A stretch of 64,000 bases of DNA from NCBI GenBank assembly GCA_943370025.1, contig CALRPI020000027.1:1-64000 (forward strand). The letters run 5' to 3'. The position numbers were made by a program, and so were the translations under genes. Below, piece after piece: positions 1 to 8,476 of this stretch. The stretch is from JAAUUE01 sp943370025 (GTDB lineage: Bacteria > Cyanobacteriota > Cyanobacteriia > Cyanobacteriales > JAAUUE01). Under the pieces are notes generated by a model, which worked only from the letters and a program-made list of their open reading frames with translations, had not been told where the DNA came from and searched no databases. How positions within the stretch are numbered: the stretch's first letter is position 1; each line of letters starts with the position of its first letter.

Positions 1-51
1 TTGCCGGCGCTCCGCGCCGGCAACAACATCCACATGCGTAAGCCCTGACTT
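1..51. repeat. Truncated copy of the AGGACTTACGC-type MITE-like repeat
   Basis: The window opens inside a GC-rich hairpin (GCCGGCGCTCCGCGCCGGC), followed by CATGCGTAAGCCCT. The right end resembles the ends of the intact copies at 4791, 33330, 46161, 49647 and 58885. The left end lies outside the window. The remaining DNA up to 289 is the leader of the ClC gene. It holds an inverted pair TTGTGAT/ATCACAA near 222-243 whose spacer is too long for a normal CRP-type site. Confidence 0.5.
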
Positions 52-289
52 TCTATTGCTTTGACTAGATAAAATGCTTGCAGAGATATCGCAACCACTA
101 AGGGGATTGAGATGGATTCCAGAAGTTCCCAACGGTTCTGGGGTAACTTCTTACCCCTTCAGTCCCAACCTAAAATTTTTTTAAGATTTTTATGAGAAAT
201 GTGCTGAATTACCTTGTGATTGCAGGCAGCGATCGATCACAATAGGGGTAGGTAAATATAAATAAACATTCCTCTCATTTTTCCCTTGA

Positions 290-2227
290 ATGTTAGCCCC
301 CACCACTTCCCCCAATAACTCGGCCACTACTGCTATCCTGAAACAGCCCCTGCCTGTTCCCTCTCCTGAGAAACCTTTAGCTCACCTGATCAACTCCCTA
401 GCTCCTTCACCAGAAATCATTGTCCTGCTATTGGCAGTGGCGATCGGTGGAGGGACGGGCATGGCGATCGTCACCTTTCACTATCTAATTATCCTGATCC
501 ACCATTGGGCAATTCTTGATCTGATGGGGGTGCTTTCTCGTTGGGGTGCTTGGACTCTGGCATTTATTCCTACCCTAGGGGGAATTATTGTCGGCTTAAT
601 GCGCTGGCGCTGGTCTAATTTTGGCTCTGATATCAAGTCTTTGCTGACGGATGACCAAGGCATTAAAGAAGTTTCTTTCCAACATCCGATTATAAAAATC
701 ATTGCGGCTTCTGTCTCCCTTGGCACGGGGGCATCTCTGGGACCTGAAGGCCCAAGTGTGGAGGTGGGGGGTAGCATTGGGATGCTGCTGGGGCAGGTGC
801 TGCGGGTATCGCGCGATCGCCAGAAATTACTCTTGGGGGCTGGGGCGGCGGCGGGTTTGGCGGCGGGGTTTAATGCCCCGATTGCGGGAGTGTTCTTTGC
901 CCTAGAACTAGTACTGGGGACAACTTTCACCACTTCTTCCATGGGTATAGTCCTGCTGGCGGCGGTAGTTTCTGCCTTCGTTGCCCAAATTGGCATGGGG
1001 GGGCAACCCGCCTTTACGCTGCCAGCCTATGATGTGCGTAGTCCCCTAGAATTGCCTCTGTATATTGGTTTGGGGGTTTTAGCCAGCTTGGTTTCTGTTG
1101 CCTATACCCAAATGTTGCAAAGAATGCGCCTGTGCTTTAGTGGGCAGATTCCCCTTGTGGCTTGGTTGGGGCAGATTCCCCAGCCAGTACGACCAGTTTT
1201 AGGGGGATTATTCGTGGGTTTGGTGGCATTGCAGTTACCCCAGATTTTGGGGACTGGTTATGAGACGATCGAGGCAATTTTACAAGATGTAGACCTTTCC
1301 TTGGGGCTATTGCTGCTCCTCTTAGTGGTTAAATTAATCACTACAGCCACCAGTCTTGGCAGTGGCTTAGTGGGTGGGATTTTTGCCCCGGCGATGTTCT
1401 TGGGGGCGGCATTGGGAGCTGCCTATGGTAAATTCTTGGGCATAGTAATTCCCCCAGATATCCTTGCGGTGGCGGCTCCTCCCGCCTATGCCATGGTGGG
1501 GATGGCAGCGGTGTTGGCGGGGAGTGTTAATGCTCCTTTGACGGCAATTTTGCTCCTCTTTGAACTGACGAGGGATTATCGCATTGTCTTACCTTTGATG
1601 GCAGCGGTGGGCTTAAGTGTTTGGTTGGTAGAGCGCTATAAGCCAGTCTTGATCCCCACACCCAACCTCCAACCCACTTTGGGTTTAGATACCAACACCA
1701 ATCCCAACCAAGAACTCTTGCAAAAAATCATGGTCGGGGAGGCAATGCAGATTCCCCTAATGATCAGTAATTCTGTATCTATTTTTAATGCGGGACTGAT
1801 TCTAGCTCGCAAGCGGCAGCGGAGTGCTTTGGTGGTGGATCAGCAGCAACAATTAATTGGAATTATTACTCTCCAAGATATTAATCGAGCGATTACTATT
1901 GGCACAACCAACGTGCCATACCTCCACGAAACTTCCTTAGAGGATGTGTGCACTAAGGAGGTTTTGTATACCTATGCCGATGAGTCGATCGCCGATGCTC
2001 TGGCACGGATGGGGGCGAGGGGGTTGCATCAACTCCCGGTGGTCGATCGCCAGGAACCCCAAACTATTGTCGGCTTATTAGAACAAGATAGTATTTCCCT
2101 CGCCTGTGCGATCGCCACTACCCGCAACGGTCTGATGGCTCAAGCAACCCTGCCGGTAGTTGTCGAGGTTGCAGATAAATTAGGAGTAGCAGATAAATCA
2201 GAATCAGAAACTGAAATCTTGTATTAA
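290..2227 (+). CDS. ClC-family chloride channel or H+/Cl- antiporter with C-terminal CBS pair
   Basis: 645 aa. An inner-membrane ClC core spans about residues 35-450. The glutamate-gate segment is seen as GTGASLGPEGPSVEVGG (EGP carries the gating Glu), and the later anion-binding loop as GGIFAPAMFLGAALG. Two CBS domains follow at about 480-600 (first near MVGEAMQIPLMI, second near CTKEVLYTYADES) and normally sense adenine nucleotides. The cyanobacterial ClC family exchanges chloride, and transport mode cannot be read from the sequence. The ATG at 290 precedes a hydrophilic 30-aa N-tail. The last codons and stop are duplicated downstream (2213-2347). It stands alone on the plus strand. Confidence 0.93.
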   Translation: MLAPTTSPNNSATTAILKQPLPVPSPEKPLAHLINSLAPSPEIIVLLLAVAIGGGTGMAIVTFHYLIILIHHWAILDLMGVLSRWGAWTLAFIPTLGGIIVGLMRWRWSNFGSDIKSLLTDDQGIKEVSFQHPIIKIIAASVSLGTGASLGPEGPSVEVGGSIGMLLGQVLRVSRDRQKLLLGAGAAAGLAAGFNAPIAGVFFALELVLGTTFTTSSMGIVLLAAVVSAFVAQIGMGGQPAFTLPAYDVRSPLELPLYIGLGVLASLVSVAYTQMLQRMRLCFSGQIPLVAWLGQIPQPVRPVLGGLFVGLVALQLPQILGTGYETIEAILQDVDLSLGLLLLLLVVKLITTATSLGSGLVGGIFAPAMFLGAALGAAYGKFLGIVIPPDILAVAAPPAYAMVGMAAVLAGSVNAPLTAILLLFELTRDYRIVLPLMAAVGLSVWLVERYKPVLIPTPNLQPTLGLDTNTNPNQELLQKIMVGEAMQIPLMISNSVSIFNAGLILARKRQRSALVVDQQQQLIGIITLQDINRAITIGTTNVPYLHETSLEDVCTKEVLYTYADESIADALARMGARGLHQLPVVDRQEPQTIVGLLEQDSISLACAIATTRNGLMAQATLPVVVEVADKLGVADKSESETEILY

Positions 2228-2347
2228 AAGATGGGCTTCGGCTACGCTCAGCCACCAATGCTGCGCTCAGCCACCAATTGAAGTCTTGTATTATAAAGAT
2301 GGGCTTCGGCTACGCTCAGCCACCAATGGTACGCTCAGCCGCCAATT
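2213..2347 (+). repeat. Tandem duplication of the clc 3' end (2 x about 67 bp)
   Basis: Two near-identical units, 2213-2279 and 2280-2347, each begin with GAA(A/G)TCTTGTATTA, the last clc codons. Each continues with GGGCTTCGGCTACGCTCAG, and a shorter CGCTCAGCC(A/G)CCAAT motif occurs twice inside each unit. Only the first copy supplies the functional stop codon. The unit resembles the dispersed TTCGACT-CGCTCAG motif seen at many places in the window. Confidence 0.75.
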
Positions 2348-2377
2348 ATTAGCAAACTCAGAAAAAAGGTTTGGGAG

Positions 2378-3139
2378 ATGCAGGGAAAAATTGTTTTCAT
2401 CACAGGAGCGAGTAGTGGTATTGGTGCTGCCTGTGCCCATACCTTTGCTCAGGCTGGGGCAAGATTAATTTTGGCGGCACGGCGGCTAGAAGGTTTAGAA
2501 AAGCTGGCGGCTCAATTGCCAACGACTACCGATGTTTACCTAATTAAGCTGGATGTGCGCGATCGCTCTGCGGTGACCCAAGAAATTGCTAACCTCCCCT
2601 CCGAGTGGGCAGAAGTGGAAATCTTGATCAATAATGCTGGATTGGCAAGGGGTTTAGAGCTATTCCCCGACGCAGAGGTAAACGATTGGGAAGAGATGAT
2701 CGACACCAATATTAAGGGACTGCTCTACATGACGCGGTATATTATCCCCGGAATGCTCGATCGAGGCCGGGGGCATATTATCAATATTGGTTCGATCGCT
2801 GGTCATGCCGCCTATCCCAAGGGTAGTGTCTATTGCGGGACTAAGGCAGCGGTGAAATTAATTAGCGAAGGTTTGAAACAGGATCTAATTGGCACACCGA
2901 TTCGGGTGAGTTCTGTGGATCCGGGTTTGGTGGAAACCGAGTTTAGTATTGTCCGGTTTCATGGAGACGAAGCCAAGGCAAATAAGGTGTATGAAGGTCT
3001 AACTCCCCTGAGCGCGATGGATGTCGCGGATGTGATCCTCTTCTGTGCCACCCGTCCTGCCCATGTCAATATTAACGATGTAGTATTGATGCCAGTGGAT
3101 CAATCCAGTGCCACCCTAGTTTATCGTCGGGCACCATAG
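2378..3139 (+). CDS. Short-chain dehydrogenase/reductase (YdfG-like)
   Basis: 253 aa, classical SDR length. The N-terminal nucleotide-binding motif is TGASSGIGAA (about residues 9-18). NNAG sits near residue 87, and the catalytic part is IGSIAGHAAYPKGSVYCGTK, giving Ser and the Tyr-x3-Lys pair (YCGTK). The cofactor is probably NADP, because the Rossmann strand ends in AARRLE with basic residues. It resembles the YdfG/serine 3-dehydrogenase-like branch acting on 3-hydroxy acids, but the substrate is not determinable. It converges with the diguanylate cyclase gene across a strong shared hairpin terminator. Confidence 0.88.
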   Translation: MQGKIVFITGASSGIGAACAHTFAQAGARLILAARRLEGLEKLAAQLPTTTDVYLIKLDVRDRSAVTQEIANLPSEWAEVEILINNAGLARGLELFPDAEVNDWEEMIDTNIKGLLYMTRYIIPGMLDRGRGHIINIGSIAGHAAYPKGSVYCGTKAAVKLISEGLKQDLIGTPIRVSSVDPGLVETEFSIVRFHGDEAKANKVYEGLTPLSAMDVADVILFCATRPAHVNINDVVLMPVDQSSATLVYRRAP

Positions 3140-3180
3140 CTGGCGAACTTCCTAGCTAAACCCTTAGCTAAATCTCACAC

Positions 3181-3215
3181 TAAATTAAAAAATGGTTTCA
3201 CCATTTTTTAATTTA
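3181..3215. terminator. Bidirectional hairpin terminator
   Basis: A perfect 15-bp inverted repeat (TAAATTAAAAAATGG and its complement) surrounds a 5-nt loop. A/T runs on both arms provide a U-tract in both directions. It lies between the convergent SDR and diguanylate cyclase genes. Confidence 0.8.
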
Positions 3216-3253
3216 AATCCCTACGCAGCAAGGTATTCAGAGTCTTATTTGTA

Positions 3254-4309
3254 TCAACTATTTGGCAAAATGGTATCAGTGTTGGCAGCAAGGATTTGAT
3301 CGCTTCCAGCTTGCTTTGCTTTGTATAAAGCTTGATCCGCCTCCATAATTAACCACTCTATGGATACATACTGATTGGGAATAACACTCACCACCCCCAT
3401 ACTCAGACTAACTACCTGAGTGTCTAGGGGAGAGCTACAATGAGCGATCGATCGGATTGCCAGCTTCTGACGAATTATCTCGGCTAATTTTAATGCACCC
3501 TGAATACTTGTATCAGGTAAAACTATGCCAAACTCCTCTCCTCCATAACGTGCTGCCAGATCCCCCGGTCTTTTGACATTTTCTGCAATCACCTTAGCAA
3601 CTTCCTGCAAACATTTATCTCCAGCCACATGACCATAGGTATCGTTATAAAGTTTGAAGGAATCTATATCACACAAAATTAAAGCTAATGGTTTTTGAGA
3701 TCTAGTCATTCGACGCCATTCAATCTCTAGGTGTTGATCAAAATGACGGCGGTTCGCCAACTTGGTTAAACTGTCAGTTAAGGCTATTTGTTCTAGGTTC
3801 TTATTCAAAGATTCTATATATTCATTTCTGTCAGCCATTTCCATCATCAATAAAGTAGCTTCATTAACAGCTTGAGACATGATTTGTCTATTGATCATTT
3901 GCTCTGTAACATCTTCTAAAATCAGCACCAAATGTTCTTGCTTATCCTCCCCCATACCCATTAAAATATACACATCATGGTATGTGAACATCTGATCTGG
4001 AGTTTCTCTAGCTACACCTTGAAGATGGAAGCTCATCATCTTCTTTCCTAAAATATTATTAATTATCTGCTCTAAACCAATTAACTCTGGCAAGCTATGC
4101 CGGACATCATTACCAATGATTATTTCTTGAACTTCAGAAAATTTATTGATACCTAGAGAGGTTTTCTGAACAATCAACTCTTGATTAAGAAATATATATT
4201 CTATAGGGTGTAAAGAAATGATTCCCTGTAAAACAATATTAATATCTTCCTTGAAGGCTTGTAAAACCAACTCAGAAAATAAATGGTGACCAATAGTATC
4301 ATTTTGCAT
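3254..4309 (-). CDS. Diguanylate cyclase with N-terminal PAS-like sensor
   Basis: 351 aa. A GGDEF domain (about residues 180-340) carries the active-site signature ARYGGEEFG. An RPGD motif lies five residues upstream, matching the RxxD inhibitory I-site, so c-di-GMP feedback is expected. Residues 1-150 form a PAS-like sensor without an obvious ligand signature, joined by a short coiled coil. No EAL domain and no membrane segments are present, so it is a cytosolic c-di-GMP synthase. It is monocistronic. The unusually repeat-rich 600 bp upstream may carry its promoter. Confidence 0.9.
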   Translation of the reverse strand: MQNDTIGHHLFSELVLQAFKEDINIVLQGIISLHPIEYIFLNQELIVQKTSLGINKFSEVQEIIIGNDVRHSLPELIGLEQIINNILGKKMMSFHLQGVARETPDQMFTYHDVYILMGMGEDKQEHLVLILEDVTEQMINRQIMSQAVNEATLLMMEMADRNEYIESLNKNLEQIALTDSLTKLANRRHFDQHLEIEWRRMTRSQKPLALILCDIDSFKLYNDTYGHVAGDKCLQEVAKVIAENVKRPGDLAARYGGEEFGIVLPDTSIQGALKLAEIIRQKLAIRSIAHCSSPLDTQVVSLSMGVVSVIPNQYVSIEWLIMEADQALYKAKQAGSDQILAANTDTILPNS

Positions 4310-4353
4310 TTACTTATCTTAAGGTTAGAAGTCATTTATAAAGTGGCTAGAAG

Positions 4354-4392
4354 GTCTGATTTTGCGCCTCCGGAGGAGGCGCAAAATCAGAC
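4354..4392. terminator. Perfect 18-bp-arm hairpin
   Basis: GTCTGATTTTGCGCCTCC and its exact complement flank a 3-nt loop. TTTATAAA-containing motifs lie on both sides (near 4335, 4393, 4420 and 4669). It sits in the leader region upstream of the diguanylate cyclase. It may be a palindromic repeat rather than a terminator of any visible gene. Confidence 0.5.
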
Positions 4393-4530
4393 TTTATAAA
4401 TAGCCTCTTAGGAGGTTATTTATAAAGTGGTGGGAAAGTATGGCAACTCTAGTTTTGCTGCGGGATATGCTGAGGGCGTAAAGTCTTACGCCTCTACGAT
4501 TAGTTGTACTTCACTGAATTTAGAGTTTCT

Positions 4531-4629
4531 ATAGTAATCCTAAATACTTTCACCCGCGAAGGTGGTTGAAAATATCAGTTAGAATCAGGTTGACTTATAA
4601 GATGTTAGCAAATAATTTAGGATTGCTAT
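4531..4629. repeat. MITE-like element, ATAGYAATCCTAAAT termini
   Basis: About 99 bp with 15-bp terminal inverted repeats (ATAGTAATCCTAAAT at the left, the complement of ATAGCAATCCTAAAT at the right, one mismatch). No coding capacity. A related single end, ATAGCGATCCTAAATGATT, occurs at about 6087 next to the purK start. Confidence 0.6.
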
Positions 4630-4681
4630 ATATAGTCTCTCATACCTTTTGGGTATGTGAAATTATACTTTATAAATAGTC

Positions 4682-4789
4682 TTACAGCAGTTTTTATTCA
4701 AAGAAGATGCGATGCAACTGTATGAAATGCTTATCAAGATTAGGTTTAAGAGTGGATGGCTGTAGCCACTCACTCTCAAACTGTTGTAA
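4682..4789. repeat. MITE-like element, TTACAGCAGTTTG termini (copy 1)
   Basis: 108 bp, starting TTACAGCAG and ending CTGTTGTAA. It contains the hairpin AGTGGATGGCTGTAGCCACTCACT typical of this family, split here between the two arms. Other copies are at 7637-7747, 29182-29288 and 46023-46127, with a hairpin-only version at 38021-38074. It directly abuts the next repeat at 4791. Confidence 0.6.
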
Positions 4790-4790
4790 T

Positions 4791-4887
4791 AGGACTTACG
4801 CTTTTGAGGTTGTTACGATCTGAGTGTCGTCGACGCCCGCAACAACCTCAAAAAACATAAATAATTCGTTGGTAGTGTGTAAGTTCT
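4791..4887. repeat. MITE-like element, AGGACTTACGC termini (copy 1)
   Basis: 97 bp. The left end is AGGACTTACGC and the right end is GTGTAAGTTCT. Between them is an internal hairpin built on GAGGTTGTT/AACAACCTC and the sub-motif ATAATTCGTTGG, shared with the copies at 46161 and 58885. It is separated from the preceding element by one base. Confidence 0.6.
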
Positions 4888-4906
4888 ACTTAATTCAGTC
4901 GGATAT

Positions 4907-6061
4907 TTATCTATACCAAATAGTTTCTACTTGATGAGCGATCGCTCTCATTTCTGCCTGCAATTCCTGTGATGTATCGCTAGGAATTAAAACCGTGACA
5001 TGACCCAGCTTGCGTCCGGGGCGAGGGGTTTTGTTGTACCAGTAGATATGGCTATGGGGAATCTGCGTTAGTTGATGGTTTTTGGCAGGATAATCATCTA
5101 ATCCCGGATAGCCGAGCAAGTTTACCATTACTGCCCCGGCGGTTTGCAGAGAGGTATCGCCTAATTCTTGACCAGCGATCGCCCGGAGATATTGCTCAAA
5201 TTGAGAAGTAGCACAAGCATTGATGGTTAAATGTCCAGAATTATGGGTACGGGGAGCGATTTCATTAACTAATAGTTGCCCTTCTGGTGTTAAGAATAAT
5301 TCCACGGCAAATAAACCTACTACCTGCAAATCTGCCAAGATCGTAGTGATTATTTCTTCAGCTCTTAAAACCAACTCTGCACTAATCGCTGCTGGAGCAA
5401 AAACTCGCCGACAGACTTGCTCTTCTTGTTGAGTTTCTACTACGGGATAAACCTTAATTTCTCCGGTGACAGAACGGGCAGCAATAACCGCTAATTCTTT
5501 CGTGAAAGGAATAAATTCTTCGGCAAGAAATGGTGTATTTCTAATTTTCTCTGCCATTGCTGATAGCTGAGATTGATCTTTGATGATCATGGTGCCCTGA
5601 CCATCATAACTATGTCTGCGAGCTTTGAGGACAAAAGGGTATTTTAGAGGATGATTGTTAGGCTCTAAATCTGCTACATCTGCTGTTGATTCTACTAACC
5701 AAAATTTGGGATTAGGTAAGCCTAATTTTTGCAGATAACAACGTTGATGATATTTATCTAATAGGGGTTCTAGGCAGGTTAAGTTAGGTCGAAATAAAGT
5801 GCCTTGGGCGGCTAATAATTGCAATGCGGGTAGGTCTACAAATTCGTTTTCAAACCCAATTACATCACACAACTCAGCTAGGGCAGCAGTGGCGATCGCA
5901 TTACCAACTTCTCCATAGATCACTTCCGTAGCTACAGCTACTGCTGGGTCTTCTGGATGGGGAGTTTGAATCATCAAATCAAGGTTTAATTTCTGGGCAG
6001 CATCCCCCATCATCCACGCCAACTGACCACCACCAATAATCCCTACTTTCTTAATCTGCAT
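4907..6061 (-). CDS. purK: 5-(carboxyamino)imidazole ribonucleotide synthase
   Basis: ATP-grasp enzyme of de novo purine synthesis that carboxylates AIR to N5-CAIR using ATP and bicarbonate. The N-terminal motif is KKVGIIGGGQLAWMM, the ATP-grasp core includes FVLKARRHSYDGQGT, and the C-terminal half has VNEIAPRTHNSGHLT, the PurK metal/ATP signature. The start at 6061 (MQIKKVGIIGGG) is preferred over the ATG at 6088, because family members begin just before the GGGQL loop and AGGAC lies just upstream. It is about 384 aa, normal length. purH lies at the far end of the window, not in the same operon. Confidence 0.93.
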   Translation of the reverse strand: MQIKKVGIIGGGQLAWMMGDAAQKLNLDLMIQTPHPEDPAVAVATEVIYGEVGNAIATAALAELCDVIGFENEFVDLPALQLLAAQGTLFRPNLTCLEPLLDKYHQRCYLQKLGLPNPKFWLVESTADVADLEPNNHPLKYPFVLKARRHSYDGQGTMIIKDQSQLSAMAEKIRNTPFLAEEFIPFTKELAVIAARSVTGEIKVYPVVETQQEEQVCRRVFAPAAISAELVLRAEEIITTILADLQVVGLFAVELFLTPEGQLLVNEIAPRTHNSGHLTINACATSQFEQYLRAIAGQELGDTSLQTAGAVMVNLLGYPGLDDYPAKNHQLTQIPHSHIYWYNKTPRPGRKLGHVTVLIPSDTSQELQAEMRAIAHQVETIWYR

Positions 6062-6098
6062 AGTCCTGTAATTTTTCCTTTCATACATAGCGATCCTA

Positions 6099-6133
6099 AA
6101 TGATTTCCCTCGCCAAATACAAGGGAGATCATT
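6099..6133. terminator. Imperfect hairpin after the nucleotide cyclase gene
   Basis: AATGATTTCCCT pairs with AGGGAGATCATT (one mismatch) around an 11-nt loop. It overlaps the stop codon of the cyclase gene and precedes purK on the same strand. No clear T-run is present. Confidence 0.4.
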
Positions 6134-7451
6134 AACCAGAAGCAGGTCTGATCTTTAACCTATTTTGTAAAATATAGGTCTGCATTTCGCCCTTGCCTTT
6201 AACTTCAATGATGCCCCGATCTGCAAATAAATACTTATCTGCTAAGAGTTGATGGGTTTCCGCCGTCACATGAATTGCATTGGGAATACCATGGGATTCC
6301 ATTCGGCTAGCTGTATTGACCGCATCACCCCAGAGATCATAGATAAATTTCTTTTTGCCAATCACTCCAGCTACTACTTCCCCGGAATTAATTCCAATCC
6401 GTATTGAAAAATTTTGTTGAGTCTCTTGGTTAATTTTAATCAGTGCTGTTTGCATATCTAAAGCCATTTCGGCGATCGCTTCCGCATGGTCTGCCCTTGG
6501 TTCTGGAATACCACCGACTACCATATAGGCATCACCAATAGTTTTAATCTTCTCTAGTTGATGTTTTTCTGCCAATTCATCAAATGCAGAAAATATTTGA
6601 TTAAGTATTTCCACTAATTCTACTGGAGATACTTGACTAGATATCTTTGTAAACTCAACAATATCGGCAAATAAAATAGTTACGGAGCTAAAACTATCGG
6701 CGATCGTGTTATTACTTTCTTTCAAGCGAGAAGCGATCGTAATAGGTAAAATATTCAAAAGTAATTGCTCGGATTTTTCTCGTTCTATTTCTATTAAGAA
6801 ACTCTTTAAGAAATCCCGCCGTAGATAAAGCTCCATTAAATAACCAGCAGACCCACCAATTAAGTTGGCAATTAATAATTGAAAATTAGTGCCAATAGTA
6901 ATTCCAAATAAAGTTGGTTTGATAAAGTAAAAGGCTGTTATATTATAGATTACTAAGATTACTAAAGCAGTTGCAGTAGCATAGGTGAATAGAAGCCTTG
7001 TACCAGTGTAAGTATATAGAGTTACCAAAACTAGAGAAGTATTAATAATGAACAATATATAATCATAGTTCTGACCAACTATACTTGTTCTGATAAGGCT
7101 TACTCCTGAGCCAATGGCAATGGGAAAACTGACTGCTGAAATCAAGCTAACCACAATTAAGGCTGGTTGCATTACATGAAAGATTTTCTTTGTATAGGTA
7201 AAAGCAAAAATAACTACTAGGAAGGGAGTGAAAATTCCAAATTTTATCCATAGACCCATTTCCATATAATCATAAGTATAAATCCCTCTTATGATCTGGA
7301 TGCCATCTAATATTGTTACTAGACAATAAATTATGATAGGTAATAAGATAGCAAATCTTACCTGTTTAATAGATTTTTTTGCATAGTCCTGTCGGAAGTT
7401 TCTCTCTAATTGAAGATCGCAATAATTCAGAGTAATAGGATTAATATCCAT
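6132..7451 (-). CDS. Membrane-bound class III adenylate/guanylate cyclase
   Basis: 439 aa. The N-terminal third (about residues 30-210) is a cluster of hydrophobic helices, probably six, forming an integral membrane sensor. The catalytic domain follows at about 245-425: VTILFADIVEFT with the first metal Asp, KIKTIGDAYMVVGG with the purine-contacting Lys, and YDLWGDAVNTASRME with the second specificity Asp plus the Asn/Arg transition-state residues. The Lys/Asp pair favours ATP, hence cAMP production, over GTP. No HAMP domain or GAF domain is recognisable. It is upstream of purK but separated by a hairpin, so it is probably a separate transcript. Confidence 0.87.
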   Translation of the reverse strand: MDINPITLNYCDLQLERNFRQDYAKKSIKQVRFAILLPIIIYCLVTILDGIQIIRGIYTYDYMEMGLWIKFGIFTPFLVVIFAFTYTKKIFHVMQPALIVVSLISAVSFPIAIGSGVSLIRTSIVGQNYDYILFIINTSLVLVTLYTYTGTRLLFTYATATALVILVIYNITAFYFIKPTLFGITIGTNFQLLIANLIGGSAGYLMELYLRRDFLKSFLIEIEREKSEQLLLNILPITIASRLKESNNTIADSFSSVTILFADIVEFTKISSQVSPVELVEILNQIFSAFDELAEKHQLEKIKTIGDAYMVVGGIPEPRADHAEAIAEMALDMQTALIKINQETQQNFSIRIGINSGEVVAGVIGKKKFIYDLWGDAVNTASRMESHGIPNAIHVTAETHQLLADKYLFADRGIIEVKGKGEMQTYILQNRLKIRPASG

Positions 7452-7636
7452 AAATAAGTTAATTCATTAATCTTGGCTGTTGCTGTAGTAGATGTAGCGA
7501 TCGTGTTGGGCAGCGCCATCTGTTGGGAGTTGGTCAACTATTTCGGGTGGGGCATCTGCCATCAGGTCTTGGGCAATTTGCCAGATTGGTTACAGCCTGT
7601 ATTTCTGGTTTGACTATTAGTTTAGTATCCCTAAAC

Positions 7637-7747
7637 TTACAGTACCTTGCGTTCAAATGAGACACTCCACAAATATTGAAAGTCTGATCAATGTTGGGTT
7701 TGAGAGTGGGCTGAGGGTCGTCGAAGTCCACTCTCAAACTGCTGTAA
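7637..7747. repeat. MITE-like element, TTACAGCAGTTTG termini (copy 2)
   Basis: 111 bp, same orientation as copy 1. The left end is TTACAGTACCTTGCGTTC and the right end is CAAACTGCTGTAA. The central hairpin loop is GGGCTGAGGGTCGTCGAAG, which also occurs inside the second repeat family (33330 and 46161). It ends four bases before the antitoxin operator. The rest of 7452-7788 shows nothing else. Confidence 0.65.
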
Positions 7748-7752
7748 ATTAT

Positions 7753-7771
7753 TGTACAATGTATCTGTACA
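7753..7771 (+). promoter_or_regulatory. YefM/YoeB-type operator: paired TGTACA
   Basis: Two TGTACA hexamers (7753-7758 and 7766-7771), the first inside the perfect palindrome ATTGTACAAT, lie 13 bp apart centre to centre and 18 bp before the antitoxin ATG. The E. coli yefM-yoeB operator uses the same TGTACA core in adjacent long and short repeats with nearly the same spacing. Autorepression by the antitoxin alone, and by the complex, is therefore expected. Confidence 0.75.
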
Positions 7772-7788
7772 ATTTTAAGCAGCCGATC

Positions 7789-8073
7789 ATGTTGAACAAG
7801 GAAACTACTTACTCTCAGGCAAGGATGAATTTGGCGAGTATTCTGGATCAGGTTTGTGACGATCGCCAAATTATGGTGATTAAGCGCCGGAACCAGAAAA
7901 ATGTGGCGTTGATTGCTGAGGATGAGCTTTCGAGTTTGTTGGAGTGTGTGTATCTATTGCGATCGCCGGAAAATGCTCGGCGTTTATTTGGGGCTTTGGA
8001 GTGGGCAGAAACTACAATGGAGGCTCCCCAAACCTTAGCGGAGTTAACTGGGGAGTTGGGTATTGAGTCCTAG
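7789..8073 (+). CDS. yefM: Antitoxin, Phd/YefM family
   Basis: About 94 aa from the ATG at 7789. The open frame continues upstream, but the upstream part encodes the repeat and operator, so this start fits best. The N-terminal DNA-binding part is ETTYSQARMNLASILDQVCDD, followed by VIKRRNQKNVALIAEDELSSLLE, the usual YefM beta-sheet segment. The C-terminal third should wrap the toxin. It overlaps the toxin start by 11 bp, so translation is probably coupled. Antidote of the neighbouring YoeB ribonuclease and autorepressor. Confidence 0.9.
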   Translation: MLNKETTYSQARMNLASILDQVCDDRQIMVIKRRNQKNVALIAEDELSSLLECVYLLRSPENARRLFGALEWAETTMEAPQTLAELTGELGIES

Positions 8074-8386
8074 AAAGAAGCAGAAAGTTGAGAAATCGCA
8101 GGCTCATCTTAATTCTGGCTATTTCCCAGTATTTAGTCCAGATTTCAAGGCAGATTTGGCATGGTGGTATCGCCATGACCCAAAGAAGGGGGAGAAGATA
8201 TTAGATTTGATGGCGGATGTGCTGGATGGAGCACCTTTTGTAGGTTTAGGGAAGCCGGAACCTCTTAAATATATTGCGGCGGATACTTGGTCGAGGCGAA
8301 TTGATCTGGAGCATCGGTTGGTTTATAAGGTGACGGGAAATAGGGTTTATTTTCTCCAAGCTCGTTATCATTATTCCCAACCCTAA
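8063..8386 (+). CDS. yoeB: Toxin YoeB, ribosome-dependent mRNA interferase
   Basis: Starts with TTG inside the antitoxin gene. 107 aa, about 20 longer than typical YoeB because of a basic N-terminal extension. The core is clearly YoeB: GLGKPEPLK, WSRRIDLEHRLVY and the C-terminal ARYHY. This retains the catalytic Glu/Arg of the EHRLVY strand and the C-terminal His-Tyr. YoeB cleaves mRNA at the A site of translating ribosomes. No disrupting change is seen, so the pair looks functional. A second, broken locus of the same superfamily lies at 58.35-58.76 kb. Confidence 0.92.
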   Translation: MSPRKKQKVEKSQAHLNSGYFPVFSPDFKADLAWWYRHDPKKGEKILDLMADVLDGAPFVGLGKPEPLKYIAADTWSRRIDLEHRLVYKVTGNRVYFLQARYHYSQP

Positions 8387-8476
8387 AAGAGATTCAATAA
8401 GTCAATCTGCGATGTTTTCCGAATTGGGTAACTGAGCTTCTGCAAGGGTAAGAATTTCTCGAATTTATGTAGTGGA

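Noticed and set aside
220..244. CRP-like site TTGTGAT...ATCACAA before the ClC gene
   Set aside because: Spacer between the TGTGA-type half-sites is too long for a CRP dimer (normally 6 bp).
481..996. 171-codon frame opposite the ClC gene
   Set aside because: Low-complexity shadow of the coding strand with no recognisable domain.
7657..7788. N-terminal extension of the YefM antitoxin
   Set aside because: It would translate a MITE end and the TGTACA operator; the ATG at 7789 fits the family.
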